Shown here piece after piece: positions 25,301 to 35,640 of a stretch of DNA of 64,000 nucleotides. The DNA is taken from NCBI GenBank assembly GCA_029207755.1, contig JARCOQ010000002.1, positions 57,315,172 to 57,379,171 on the forward strand, written 5' to 3'. This DNA comes from Chamaea fasciata. Its lineage: Eukaryota; Chordata; Aves; Passeriformes; Sylviidae. The notes under the pieces are model-generated. The model saw only the letters and a list, made by a program, of their open reading frames with translations. It did no database searches and was not told the DNA's origin. Position 1 is the stretch's first letter; the number at the start of each line of letters is the position of its first letter. The position numbers were made by a program, and so were the translations under genes.

Positions 25301-28017
25301 AGCATTATTAGAAATTCTGATGAAAAATAACCACTTTTTAAAACATCAGTTCCCTGGATATTTTTGCCAGCTGAAAAAGAATCTAGTTCTGAACACTTCT
25401 TTTTATTAATCTCTTTTGTTTCTCTGTCACATTTTGTCAATGACCAGTATACAAGTGGCTGTGGAAGAAGAGGAACATGAAGTATTAATATAGTATGTTT
25501 CATTTAAAAATTCAGAAATTAACCCACAACTATATCTAAATGCTAGTGAAAGATGTTATAAATTGCTGCAGAAATATATGACATGGCAAGGTGTACAGCA
25601 AGTTTGGATGGAAATCCAACCTAAACAGGACTTCTGTGCTGTTCTGGTATAGGATCACAACTCATGGTAGAGATACATAACCCAATATCAGGGAGACCTC
25701 AGGCTCTTGAAGATGCCACTAAACCCCTTCTAAACTGTATGGAAAATTCATGTAATTATTTGGGTTTACTTTGTGTTTTATTCACTAACAGGTGCTCAAG
25801 ATTCCAGTAACTGTATTATAAGCTGATAGATTTTGTTCTTGTGTTATTCTGATCATTCTGAGTATCTGAGTGAAATTAGTAGATCTGCTATGCAAATAAC
25901 TTCCTGTTCATTTTAAACAACAGCACTGGTTCCCAGTGCTTTTTAGATCACATGTCTCTGGGCTTAAAAATCTATCTACCTAACCCTTTTGGACACCACC
26001 ACACAATTAATTCAGTACCTACTGTCAAAGATTCTGACATCTCCTGAAGTATTAAACATCAAATCTAGAACTTCCTGAAGCTATTGACCTGAGATGCCAA
26101 TGACTGAACTCTGGGCTGCAAAGCTGTGGCATCAGCAGTCAGACCTAAATTATGTGTTTGCTAGAAAGTGCTTAAGATTTTCATCATAAAACTGCATTTT
26201 GTCATGCACCAACAGTGTAAATCACTCATACTTTGAATCTGACTGTGCTTTAAAAGTGATGACAAAGGAAGGAAACACAGTGACAGAGGAAATAGAAATG
26301 CAGGAAACCAGAATATAGAAACCCAGCAAAGGTTAGTATATTCCAAAGAGTCTTAACAGTGATGAACAGTTGAGAAGTCAGCCATTTTTGTTTTGGAAGA
26401 ATTTTTCCTTAGGTAATGGTGACATCTCGAATGATGATGATCTCGTTTGACTGAATCCACTTTCTAAATCCTCACTTTCTTGTAATGTCTAGTTTTCATA
26501 GATTCTTTTTACAGACCATATCTGAGAAGTGGCTTTTGCTATCTATCTGCACAACTGAAATATCTCACGTCTCAGCTTCTGAAATACCCTTTTTTCCTTC
26601 CCCCTTTGACAAATATAATCTTTCTCAGCTTCTGCAAAGATCATTTTCCTATCCTGTCATTTCAACCATTTCACCTTTCTCCACACCTTCCTTCACTATC
26701 TACTGCTTTCCTGACACTTCAAACACAAGCTGCTTGGCTTCACCTTCAAAACCCTTCCACGATCCTTCCCCACCCCACAAATAAACTTTACATTCAGTAA
26801 AGAGTAGTTGACACCTGCTATCGATTGGCACACAAAACCAGCCTCAAACAGATTTTTAATCAAGTGCCCTCCTGATCTCATAGTATCTTTAAGATTGGGA
26901 TGCACTTCTCACAACCATTTCCCATATTTGCTCATTTCTCTTTTTTTCAATCATGTCATTAAAATTTGCTTTGCTGTCACATCCAGACAGATCTAAGGTG
27001 AGAGAAGTGTTAGAAGTACAGTTTTTTATTCCCCAGTATCTCATTTTTATTTTCTCACTTCTGGCTGTCTCTCTGAATGCAAGTTCTTTGCAAAAGGGAT
27101 ATTCCGAGGTTTGTGTGTTTCTCATGCATTAGTATCGTAGTGTCAACTATTGAGATCCTTTGAAAATACAAAAAAATCAGAGGGCTTTTTCAATGCTTTT
27201 CTAAATTTTTTTTCTGTTTAGAGTGTTTTGAGAAATGCTTCTATATTTTCTGGAATTTCCCATCCTGCAATATTGCTAGTTTTAGCTTTTGATTTCATCT
27301 TCCAGACTAAATAGTCATCAGATTCATTTGGGCCATCTGAAGACTTCGGTTTCATCACAGCATACTGATAGCTGCCGTAGCTGAGCCTATCATCAACATT
27401 TACACAGAATGGCCGGGTGGTTCTCTAATGTAGAAACTTAGGGGTAATGATGGTACCTGAAAAAGAGATTTCCTCTGAAGTGATTACATATGTGGTGTAA
27501 GTGACCAGCTCCTTCTGTCCTGCATCATTGCTCAGATAAAAATGAGGTAGTTCAGGCATTTTATGGGAAGGATGTATTGCCTATAAAATTTATTTCTCTC
27601 TTCACATGGTGAGAAAACACTCCAGGGTATACCAGAGAACAAACTTGCCTGAATCATAAGGAGCAGAGCACATTGGATGCAGGCCATTAAATTAGTGCTT
27701 TCTAAGCTATCTGATCTGATGCTGCAAGCAGAATTGACTGTTGCAAGTGTTAGGTATGAACATGTTTCCCCTTCTTTCTCCCTTGCTCTTAACTTGCATT
27801 TTTTAACCATGACCTTTAAGCAATTTGTATGGACAGAAGCTGCCACATCTATGGATGAGCATATGATAATGAGCAACAAAACCCTCAAAGTGCTGTGGTT
27901 AATAGTGTTCAGATCCAGGGTGTTCAGATCCATAATATTTTAATTATTGTCTTTTAAGGGTTATGCTGAGGAAAATCAAATCTTTACGTAGATAATATGA
28001 AATACAAGGTTGAATTG

Positions 28018-28067
28018 AAAAAAAACCCCACCAAGAACAATAAAACCCAAACAAAACACAACTCCCA
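28018..28067. repeat. A/C-rich low-complexity run
   Basis: 'aaaaaaaacccc', 'aataaaacccaaacaaaaca' and similar A-with-C clusters make a purine-poor, G-poor run. It is probably a decayed A-rich simple repeat; no retrogene body is visible on its left. Confidence 0.65.
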
Positions 28068-29551
28068 AATGAACCTCCTAAACCACCAAAACATCTGTTT
28101 TACATGCAGTGGCCTGAAGCCTAGATCTGATTCTAAATCACATAATGGTTTTAAATGAATTGTTGACAATGGTATATGAAAACTGGTGTGTACTGATGAG
28201 GATCCATATCCATAGGCTTTTATCAGCAGTTTGACTTTTTTTCCCCAGAGTTACTGAGATAGAAAGGTGAATGTTGACTTTTCAACTCACATAAGTGAAA
28301 ATTTTGGGTTTGATATGAAGCTCAATACAAGGACTGGTAATTTTTCAAGTTGCACTAAGAGTTTTTGATGCCTCATGCTGTACATCTTGGTGTTCTGGAC
28401 TCCTGATCTTGAAGACTCCTTATTTTGTATGCTTTCAGTGAAAAGGAAAAAGCAAGAAAAAGGATGTTGTGTGTACATATCTATATCTATATAAAGTCAG
28501 TGCATACATAGGAAGAGTGAATTCAGGAACAAGGAAGCGTTTCTGACATCTTTAACATATTTGTAACCTGAGTTCAGTAATGATGTCTGGCCCATTCATC
28601 TGGAGTATGTTATTGTAGCAAGTGAAGCGAATGTTACTTGTTGCAAACTTCTTCAGAATTAGTCTCAGATCACAGTATCCTGTGGGAATATTAAAGAGAA
28701 TATAAATTTTTATTGCAACGAATGCTCGGTTTGAACCTAGGCACTCTATTTTGTTCTTTTGACTACAGAAACAAAAGTATATATTTTTAAGCAAGTTGTT
28801 TTTGATAATACTGTAGAGTCAAGACAACTGTGAGAAAGTGAGTTCAATTATTTTAGTTTGTGCATCTTTTTATTCAGTCAGCACCATGTCCAGAATCTTC
28901 TCTCCTGTTGGTTATATGCCTTCAGAGTTAAAACCAGCTTTCACGTCTTGATTAAATTATTGGAAGTCATCCTAAGTATAATTTTTTTGAGTCACTGCAG
29001 GATAGGAAGGATGACACTTCAGTATGAATATGACAGTACTATCTAGAGAACATTTACAAGGGAAAAAATCCAAGAACAAAAACAATAGTGAGAATGGGGT
29101 GTTCAGTTTCTGGAGCTATGATTATAACTGCACAGATTTTTGTACATGTGTGACTGGAACAATATTACTGAGTTTTTAAATTTTTTCCTCAGTGATGAAA
29201 TACAATCAGATTCTGATTTTCCTATGGTATTTGTGTTTAGCACATAAAAATGCTTGTGAAAGAAGTTAGCAAATTTTTCACTTTAACTGCTCATTTTTTG
29301 GTGAGTGGCTTCCTATTCTAAACACTTCTGCATTCCAACATTGTTCTGGAGACTGAAGCTTCAGCAGAGACATTCATTCAAACCAAGCTACAAGCAGGTC
29401 CATGGACATTTATGCTACACAGAAGACTTGGTAGGATTTCAATGCAAAACAAACAAATAGCAGTTAGTCAGGTTTTCTGTGTTCTCTTAGCTGTAGTAAT
29501 TATCTGCACATGCTTAGACAGAAATATTTTTCTTGTTTAGAATATAAATAA

Positions 29552-29592
29552 TTTTGTTTTTGTTTTGTTTTTGCTTTGCTTTGTTTTGTTTT
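29552..29592. repeat. (TTTTG)n imperfect pentanucleotide repeat
   Basis: Repeats of TTTTG/TTTTTG with one 'ttgctttgc' interruption, about 41 bp. It is similar in type to the tract at 4433-4490 and has no associated element visible. Confidence 0.85.
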
Positions 29593-30353
29593 ATGAGAGA
29601 AAAATATCTTTCTAATAGGTTGGTCAAATTATTACATTAGAGATCAGAATGTGTCTGAAGCCCTAGAAAATCAAGGAGGATGTTTTGAAATTCAGAGAGT
29701 GCATAAAGTGATCTTTTAACCATGTAATTAAGCATACTCAGATATTTAAAATTTATTTTGCTTCACATGCAATTTGTGAATTTGACTTTACACCTGGCCA
29801 AGGTGGATGGCATGACACAGCTTGACAATCTGTGTCAGAACAGTAAGCATATTTCTGAGTCAAATATATCGTCTAGACATGGTACGGTTTTCTTGGACCA
29901 ATATAAAACTCAGAGGATACAATAGCTGTTTGGGGACACAGTTACAACAAAGCCTGGTTGAAGCATCTCAGGGAAATTTGGAGGACATTTTTTCCAATCC
30001 TTTCTGATTCCTATGCTTGATGGGAAAAAAAAACCAAAAAACAAATCTAAAATGAGAACCATGTGATATGGGGAAATCTGCAGTGATTCACATGAGCTGC
30101 AAAAGAGCTGACTCAACTTCTTTTTTCTTAAGAAGATTTCATGATCAGCAGAAATCTTTCATGGTTCACAGTAGCTTGTGTAACTTTGTAATTGTTTATA
30201 TTGACATAAAATGGCGGGTATTGAAACAAGCCCAACTTAGAATGGGTACATCCAAAATATTTCAGAAGTCACCTTAGTGATATTTATGAATTAGAAAGCA
30301 TTTTGATCTTAAAAAGTTTGGTTTTTTTTTTTTCTTATTTTAATGGGATCAAA

Positions 30354-31060
30354 ATAGGTGTTTTGGTTTAGATAGACAGGTATTTGCTAGGGAGGGTTGG
30401 AGGTTTTTTTTAAATGTAAGTTCTTTTTTTTTTTTTCCTAAATTATCATAAATTTGTAATTAAAAGGTTGTCAGGCAAAGATTTTGGGAATAGGTATAGC
30501 AGTTCTTTACTAGGGATATAAAAATACAGATGTTGTAGTACAAAAGAATAAGCAAACAAATGAACAAACAAGAAATCCTAGAAAACCCTGACAGAGTCAG
30601 AAATACAACCTGACACCCTGTTGGTCAGGGTGTTGGAAACAGTCCAAAGTAAGCCCTCCTGGAGTGGCAGATGTGGTTCTGTTGGAGTAGAAATAGTCCC
30701 CTTGAAGAAAAAGGGTCCAGTAATGGTGAGATGTGTGCGGTCTTCCTCCAGGGATCCAGTGGAAAAACTGGATACCTAGGGGGACTGTGGCTCCTTTTTA
30801 TCTAGGTTAAGATGGTTTGGCTCCTCCTCTCTGTGTGGAGCAGCTTACAATAGTGCAGTGTAATGTGTAATGTCATTGATGAGCTCTTAATGGTCCATTA
30901 GCAGAAGACATTCCCATGGAAGTAGTGAAACAATGAAAAGAAATTAGTAGCACTCTACCATCTGATAAGTGACACTGACCCATTTGTACAAAAATAAGCA
31001 ATTCTACTCCATCCAGATAGAATAGAATAATATGCTTTTTACAAAACCCACAACAATAGG
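30354..31060 (-). mobile_element. Solo LTR of an endogenous retrovirus (ERVL-like) with 5-bp target-site duplication
   Basis: The LTR body runs 30359-31055 (697 bp), starts TGTTTTGG and ends CCACAACA, giving TGTT...AACA inverted termini. It is bounded by identical ATAGG copies at 30354-30358 and 31056-31060, the signature of integration. Five-base duplications are usual for ERVL and many ERV1 elements. Minus orientation is inferred from a TATA-like AGATAAAAAGG at 30793-30803 and a U5-like left part. There is no primer-binding site or internal gag/pol on either side, so recombination between two LTRs has removed the interior. It resembles an ERVL LTR family I recall from songbirds. Open frames inside it (e.g. 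30873-31070) are not genes. Confidence 0.9.
30793..30803 (-). promoter_or_regulatory. TATA-like box of the 30359-31055 LTR
   Basis: The minus strand reads AGATAAAAAGG about 250 bp from the LTR's inferred 5' end, a usual position for a retroviral U3 promoter. Another TATA-like run, ATATAAAAATA, occurs on the + strand near 30516-30526, so orientation is not proven by this box alone. Confidence 0.45.
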
Positions 31061-32819
31061 ACATATCCAAATAGGTTCCATTTTTATATAGTCATGCCTA
31101 GAGACAGTTTAATGTAACCCTGTTTTAAATATTTTTTAAAATTTTCTCCATGAAAAGGCAAACTAAACTAGGCTTAAAGTGAAAAGCATGAACAAAATCA
31201 TGATCTTGACTCCAGTCCATATGCATGCATCTTACTGAGACTGCACCAAAGATCAGTGGTATAACCAATTTCATTGTGGAAATGAAGGCTGCTGTCTATT
31301 AAAATCACATATGAAACAAAGAATTTTGTTCATTAAGCAGTTATTTTGCTATTTTTGATAGGGAAGCAGGGAATGGGAAGGACAAGGTCTTGCGCATATT
31401 GTAGTAATTCTCTTCTCTTTACTAACTAGAGTTCCAGTTTAATAGTCAAACGCTAGTTTAACAGCATCTATCCAACAGCTAACAGATCGAAAAATCTGTT
31501 AGCTAGTGTTAATTATGTCTTCTACTAGTTATGACTTGAGTCACGAAACAGCTGTTCCACTATTTCATCCACTAAATGGCATACACATAATTACTTGTGT
31601 TGTCTGTTTAGTCTTTTACAGTGTCATAACAGTAACTTTGCTCAGTCACTGAATATGACGAAAGACCATGTCGCTTCAAACCATTTTTCAAAAATGTATA
31701 CAAGTCGGGCTTTTGTGGTTGTGAAGGAGAAAGCTATGTGACCAATGAACATTGCATCTGTTAGTCTTTGCATATTATTTTGGTGAATTCTTTGTTTAGA
31801 AATAAAAAAGATTTTGAGCATATTCTGATGAGTTCTAGAGTATCAAAACAAATGTGAAAATATATTCCCTTTGCACCCAAGTACTTGAAAAGGAACTGAC
31901 TTAATTTGGGGTGCACAAGGAAAATATGGCTGAATCTTTAGAAGTAATTTGCTAAGAAAAAAATAATTTGCAAGTGAAACTTTGGAGGAAAGAACTAAGT
32001 GAAGAGCTACGTTTGAAGCTGCTTAGAATGGATTCAAATTAAACTGTTTTTCCCAGGCTTGATTATCCAGAGGCAAATATCACTGCATTAGCATTCTTCC
32101 CAAATTCATCTCCGAGGTTAACCATCCATGTTTAATCATTGCTGATAATGAGATTTGTAAACTTTCAAAAATCCCTTAACTAGAACTCTATGAATAGGGT
32201 TGTGCATAAAGCAGACTGGGATGAATTTGGCCTTTTTATTTTTTTTTTAATCTAAAGAGGAGGAGTTGATTGGCTTTTTTAGCCTGCACTTCAGAAAATT
32301 TCACTATGAAAAGAGCAAGCCTGATATGCCAAGTTGGTGGAGTGAAAGCAATACAAAAGAAATGCAAAGAGGTTGTTCAGCTTCCTTCAATATCTGAACA
32401 TTTCTCAATACACTCATTTCTGCTGTGCAGGTGGTCAGAGTACACATCTATCTGACTGTGTCTTTGTTCTTCCCTTTGAGTTTTCAAGCTATTGAAAATA
32501 ATACTTTTGAGTTTGAATCCACCTGGACCTTGTCAATTTGAAGTCTAATGGTATGTGGAAGGAATGTGTCTATTCTTCTAAGAATATCTGGGCACAGGAA
32601 TCATTAAAAAAAAAAAAAGATAAAAACCTGACTGACGTGGTAAAGTAGGTTTCAATAAGAACAAACATGGTTATTCACAGTACTTGGTATGGATATCTGA
32701 TGTGTAAGGATGTTTATTTTTTGTGGAGGTCAGGGAAAGGAAAGGATAGAAAACAGACATAGAAATAAAACCCAACCAATCAGGAGTAACAAAGACAGTA
32801 GTGAGAAATAAACCTGTCT
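31061..32819. other. Unique AT-rich sequence, no gene seen
   Basis: No gene or transposon recognised. The stretch includes an 11-bp-arm hairpin at 31477-31504 (listed separately) and an A13-type run near 32605. Confidence 0.55.
31477..31504. repeat. Perfect inverted repeat, 11-bp arms, 6-nt loop
   Basis: The left arm AGCTAACAGAT (31477-31487), loop CGAAAA and right arm ATCTGTTAGCT (31494-31504) pair perfectly. Nearby 'gctagtttaacag' (31452-31464) partly resembles the right arm, so an extended cruciform or stem is conceivable. It is too short for a typical microRNA precursor. Its origin is unknown. Confidence 0.9.
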
Positions 32820-33415
32820 AGTCAAGGTAACTGATGGTCTCCAGGCAAACTGTGACTTCACAACTGATAAAGATGCAAACCTGAGTGGCTTGGGTGTTGG
32901 AATGGCTTGATGGGACTGTACCTGGTGCTGAGGCTATGTGCAGAGGAGGGAGGATCCAGAAGGAACAGAAAGCAGTGTAAAGGGGCTGGTCATATATAAA
33001 ACAAGGGCAGTTGGTACTCTTGTCTAGCTGAGCCTTGTACCTGATGAACCCAGCTGTCCTCTTTTCTTATGCTTTCTTAATGGATGATTTCCAAGCTCTC
33101 TCCCCTGGTGATCAGACCCTTTATGTCACGTGTGTGCATGCTGCAAGAACTGCAACTGCCAGCTACTGCTGAGAGCCTCAGGAGTGCGAGTGAAATGTTG
33201 TGCTTGCTGCTGTAGTCAGACATGGGGGTGTTGATGACCTATATCATCCCACAACTGCTGGGTGTGTCTAAGGGATGTGCCTGTGCCTATGAGTCTCTAG
33301 GATATGTGGTAAACTCTTCTAAATGGTTCAACCTGCAAACAGGGAACTGTCAACCTGGGCAGGGAGGAGCCCTGGGCTAAAGCAGCTGGAGAAGGAAGAT
33401 CCTTTCGCATCCACT
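32820..33415 (+). mobile_element. GC-richer block, possible old LTR remnant
   Basis: This block is visibly richer in G and C than its surroundings. It has a TATA-like 'catatataaaa' at 32991-33001. A leader-like stretch follows ('cttgtctagctgagccttg', 'acctgatgaacccagctg', 'cctcttttcttatgctttctt'), as seen after the TATA box of retroviral LTRs. I could not find TG...CA termini or a target-site duplication, nor a clear AATAAA. The LTR reading rests on layout and a vague recollection of avian ERV sequences; a decayed retrogene or unrelated unique sequence is also possible. Confidence 0.35.
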
Positions 33416-34479
33416 TAATGCTAAACTGGACATGAATATATGTGCAAAAATATTAGAGACACACATGAAATCTTGTGATATATAAGCAGTTGATTATTTT
33501 TTTAAAGTATGGAGGCACACAAAAGAACAGAAATGCCATTGTTAATTTAAATGCATTGATCTATTGAAGAGCCTGAAAGGACAGTCTAGCTCAGATGCTA
33601 CTTACCTAAAGGAAATACTGACAGCAATTTAATGAAATTTTGAGTCAAATGTTAAGCAATTAATTTTATATCCCTTTATTAATAATTTGTTGGGAAGGAA
33701 GAATGACACAATGCATAGGTTTCAAAAGGATGATCATAGAAACAATATATTTACATATTCTTTTTATAAATCAAAATGGGCAATCTAGTAAACAAATACA
33801 CCCATTCTTCTCATTATTCAGAAGTCTTTTCTGACAAATAAATTAGCTGTATTTTGTCACCTCATTTATCACATAGAGAGAATTAAAACAAAACAAAACA
33901 ACAATTCCATACCTTGCCCTAAGCCTTTTTCAACTAACTTCAAATTGACATTAGAATTCTACTTTGGTGTCTTTCAGTTTAGTGATCTGTTTCTTCTTTA
34001 CAGTTTCTAACCTTAATTACTACAGCTATATCCATGATATGGAGTCTGTTGGAACAAAAGTGTTCCTTGGTGCATCTTTTTGGTAACATCCCACTCCTGG
34101 TGCAATAAAATGCCAATTAATAGTAGCTTGTGATGAGTGTTTTCTCAAGTCAAACTGTTTTCTTTTCTTGAGCAGTTTTGGAATATAAAGGGCTTTATTA
34201 TAGAATTTCTAGGGTCTGTTTTTCAGTTCTTCAAGCAGAGTCCTTTTACAAAATAGTTGCAAAACTCTATTCCCAAGGTCTCATGCTTTAGCCTGAGTTG
34301 TTAGATCTGATGCCAGTTGGATAATGTGACAAGACAGGCGAGGCTACCTTTTCTTTTACTTAGTAAAAGACCTCAGTTTTCCTCTAACTTCCCATGACAA
34401 TTGTCATTGTGAGCAGCAGCCATGTTCTCTCACTTATGTCCTCATCAATGACAAAAAGAATATCCCTGACTTTAAGGAG
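33416..34479. other. Unique AT-rich sequence, no gene seen
   Basis: Ordinary AT-rich DNA with a short (AAAAC)n run near 33883-33901. No feature is recognised. Confidence 0.6.
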
Positions 34480-35640
34480 ATCTTACACTCTCCTGCCTAG
34501 GCACCCCATTATCCCCCTCCTCAACAAGGTCCTGGGCAAGGCAGTCAGCCCTTCTGTCACAGGAGATGCTGCTCACATCTGGCTCTGGGCCCAGCACTTG
34601 AAGTTACATGTCACGGATGAATTTCAAAGCAAATTGGTGTCTTCTTTGTACCAGGCATATACAACCAGAATGCATTCTAAGGGATGTATAGGAGGTGAGG
34701 GCTGTATTTATTACTTTCAGGTTGGTATTTATTCCCTCAGGGAAGTTCAAAGAGTCCCTCTAAGGACAGGAGCAGAGTGGCTTTCCCTGTGCTCCAACAG
34801 GCTGTGAAACCATCATCAGACAGAGATAATTTATTTCTTGCTTGGGATTTTTTGTGGGTTTCTCTGATTTTTTCCTGATTTGGACTGTTCTGATTTCCTC
34901 CTTGCCACCCTTGACACACCTGTGCCAGCAGCTGGTGTATTAAGGAGAGGAGGTGTTTCTACACAGTCTGGGCGAAGGGCACATAAATACTGGCAGCTCT
35001 GTCTTTCTGCATCTTGGGATGTTCCTCAGAGCCCTGGTCTATTTCTCTGTGCTCTTCTTATAAGGTGCTTTACCTGCTGCTGCTCCATAATCCATCATCC
35101 TATGTGCATAGCCTGTAGCTGATTCATTTAAAATGTCACTGGGTATCACCGCGGCTTGTATAACAATGTGGTTGATGAATGGGAAGTTTATACCCACAGC
35201 TTTAAGATTTGTAGGCACTTTGCATTTTGAAGGTAGAGGTCGAGTCCCACCCCTCCGTGGTTCTTCCTCCTCTACCTTCTTCCTCAGGTTCTGTGGCTCT
35301 GGGAGCCGCAGATGGTGGAGGGCATGTGGGAGGAGGGACGGAGCAATGTTGTGGTAGTGACTGCTGCCGCCATAGGAGCAGGTGTCTTCCGTTCAGGCAG
35401 TCTGCTCTTGGACCTTAGGAGAGACAGGGTGGGACACTGTGGGAAGGGTGGCTGACCCATTCAGGTAGAGCACTGAGGAACAATGAGGCTCAGGTGTAGA
35501 GTCTCAGGTCTATCAGTTACAAGACTTAGGGAATGACACAAAACAATGGTGTGAGGTGAGGAGCCTCAAGTCTTGTTACGGCCCTGAGTGCTGCTTTTGC
35601 ATCCAAGGAGATGTTTAGGGCCAGGCTACACCTATGAAAA
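34480..35640. other. GC-richer block of unknown origin
   Basis: About 1.1 kb stands out from the AT-rich surroundings by higher G+C and a few CpGs, for example 'caccgcggc' near 35148 and 'ctgctgccgcc' near 35362. Open frames at 34394-34807, 34880-35122, 35133-35357 and 35227-35418 (+) overlap it, but none has a domain that I recognise. A 'cataaatac' TATA-like string occurs at 34982. Candidates are a decayed endogenous retrovirus piece, a processed pseudogene beyond recognition, a lncRNA exon or an isolated GC patch. I cannot decide among them. Confidence 0.4.

Larger units (their letters stand above)
22393..30353. other. Long unique AT-rich stretch, no gene seen
   Basis: Nearly 8 kb holds no supported gene or large mobile element. 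The longest open frames (27532-27933 minus, 133 codons; 26485-26784 plus, 99 codons) have no recognised domains. The interval 26480-26800 is pyrimidine-rich on the + strand. A hairpin with arms GATCTATAC/GTATAGATC is at 23052-23073. A small direct repeat of 'gtgttcagatcca' lies near 27905-27932. A/C-rich and T/G-rich runs are listed separately. Confidence 0.5.
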
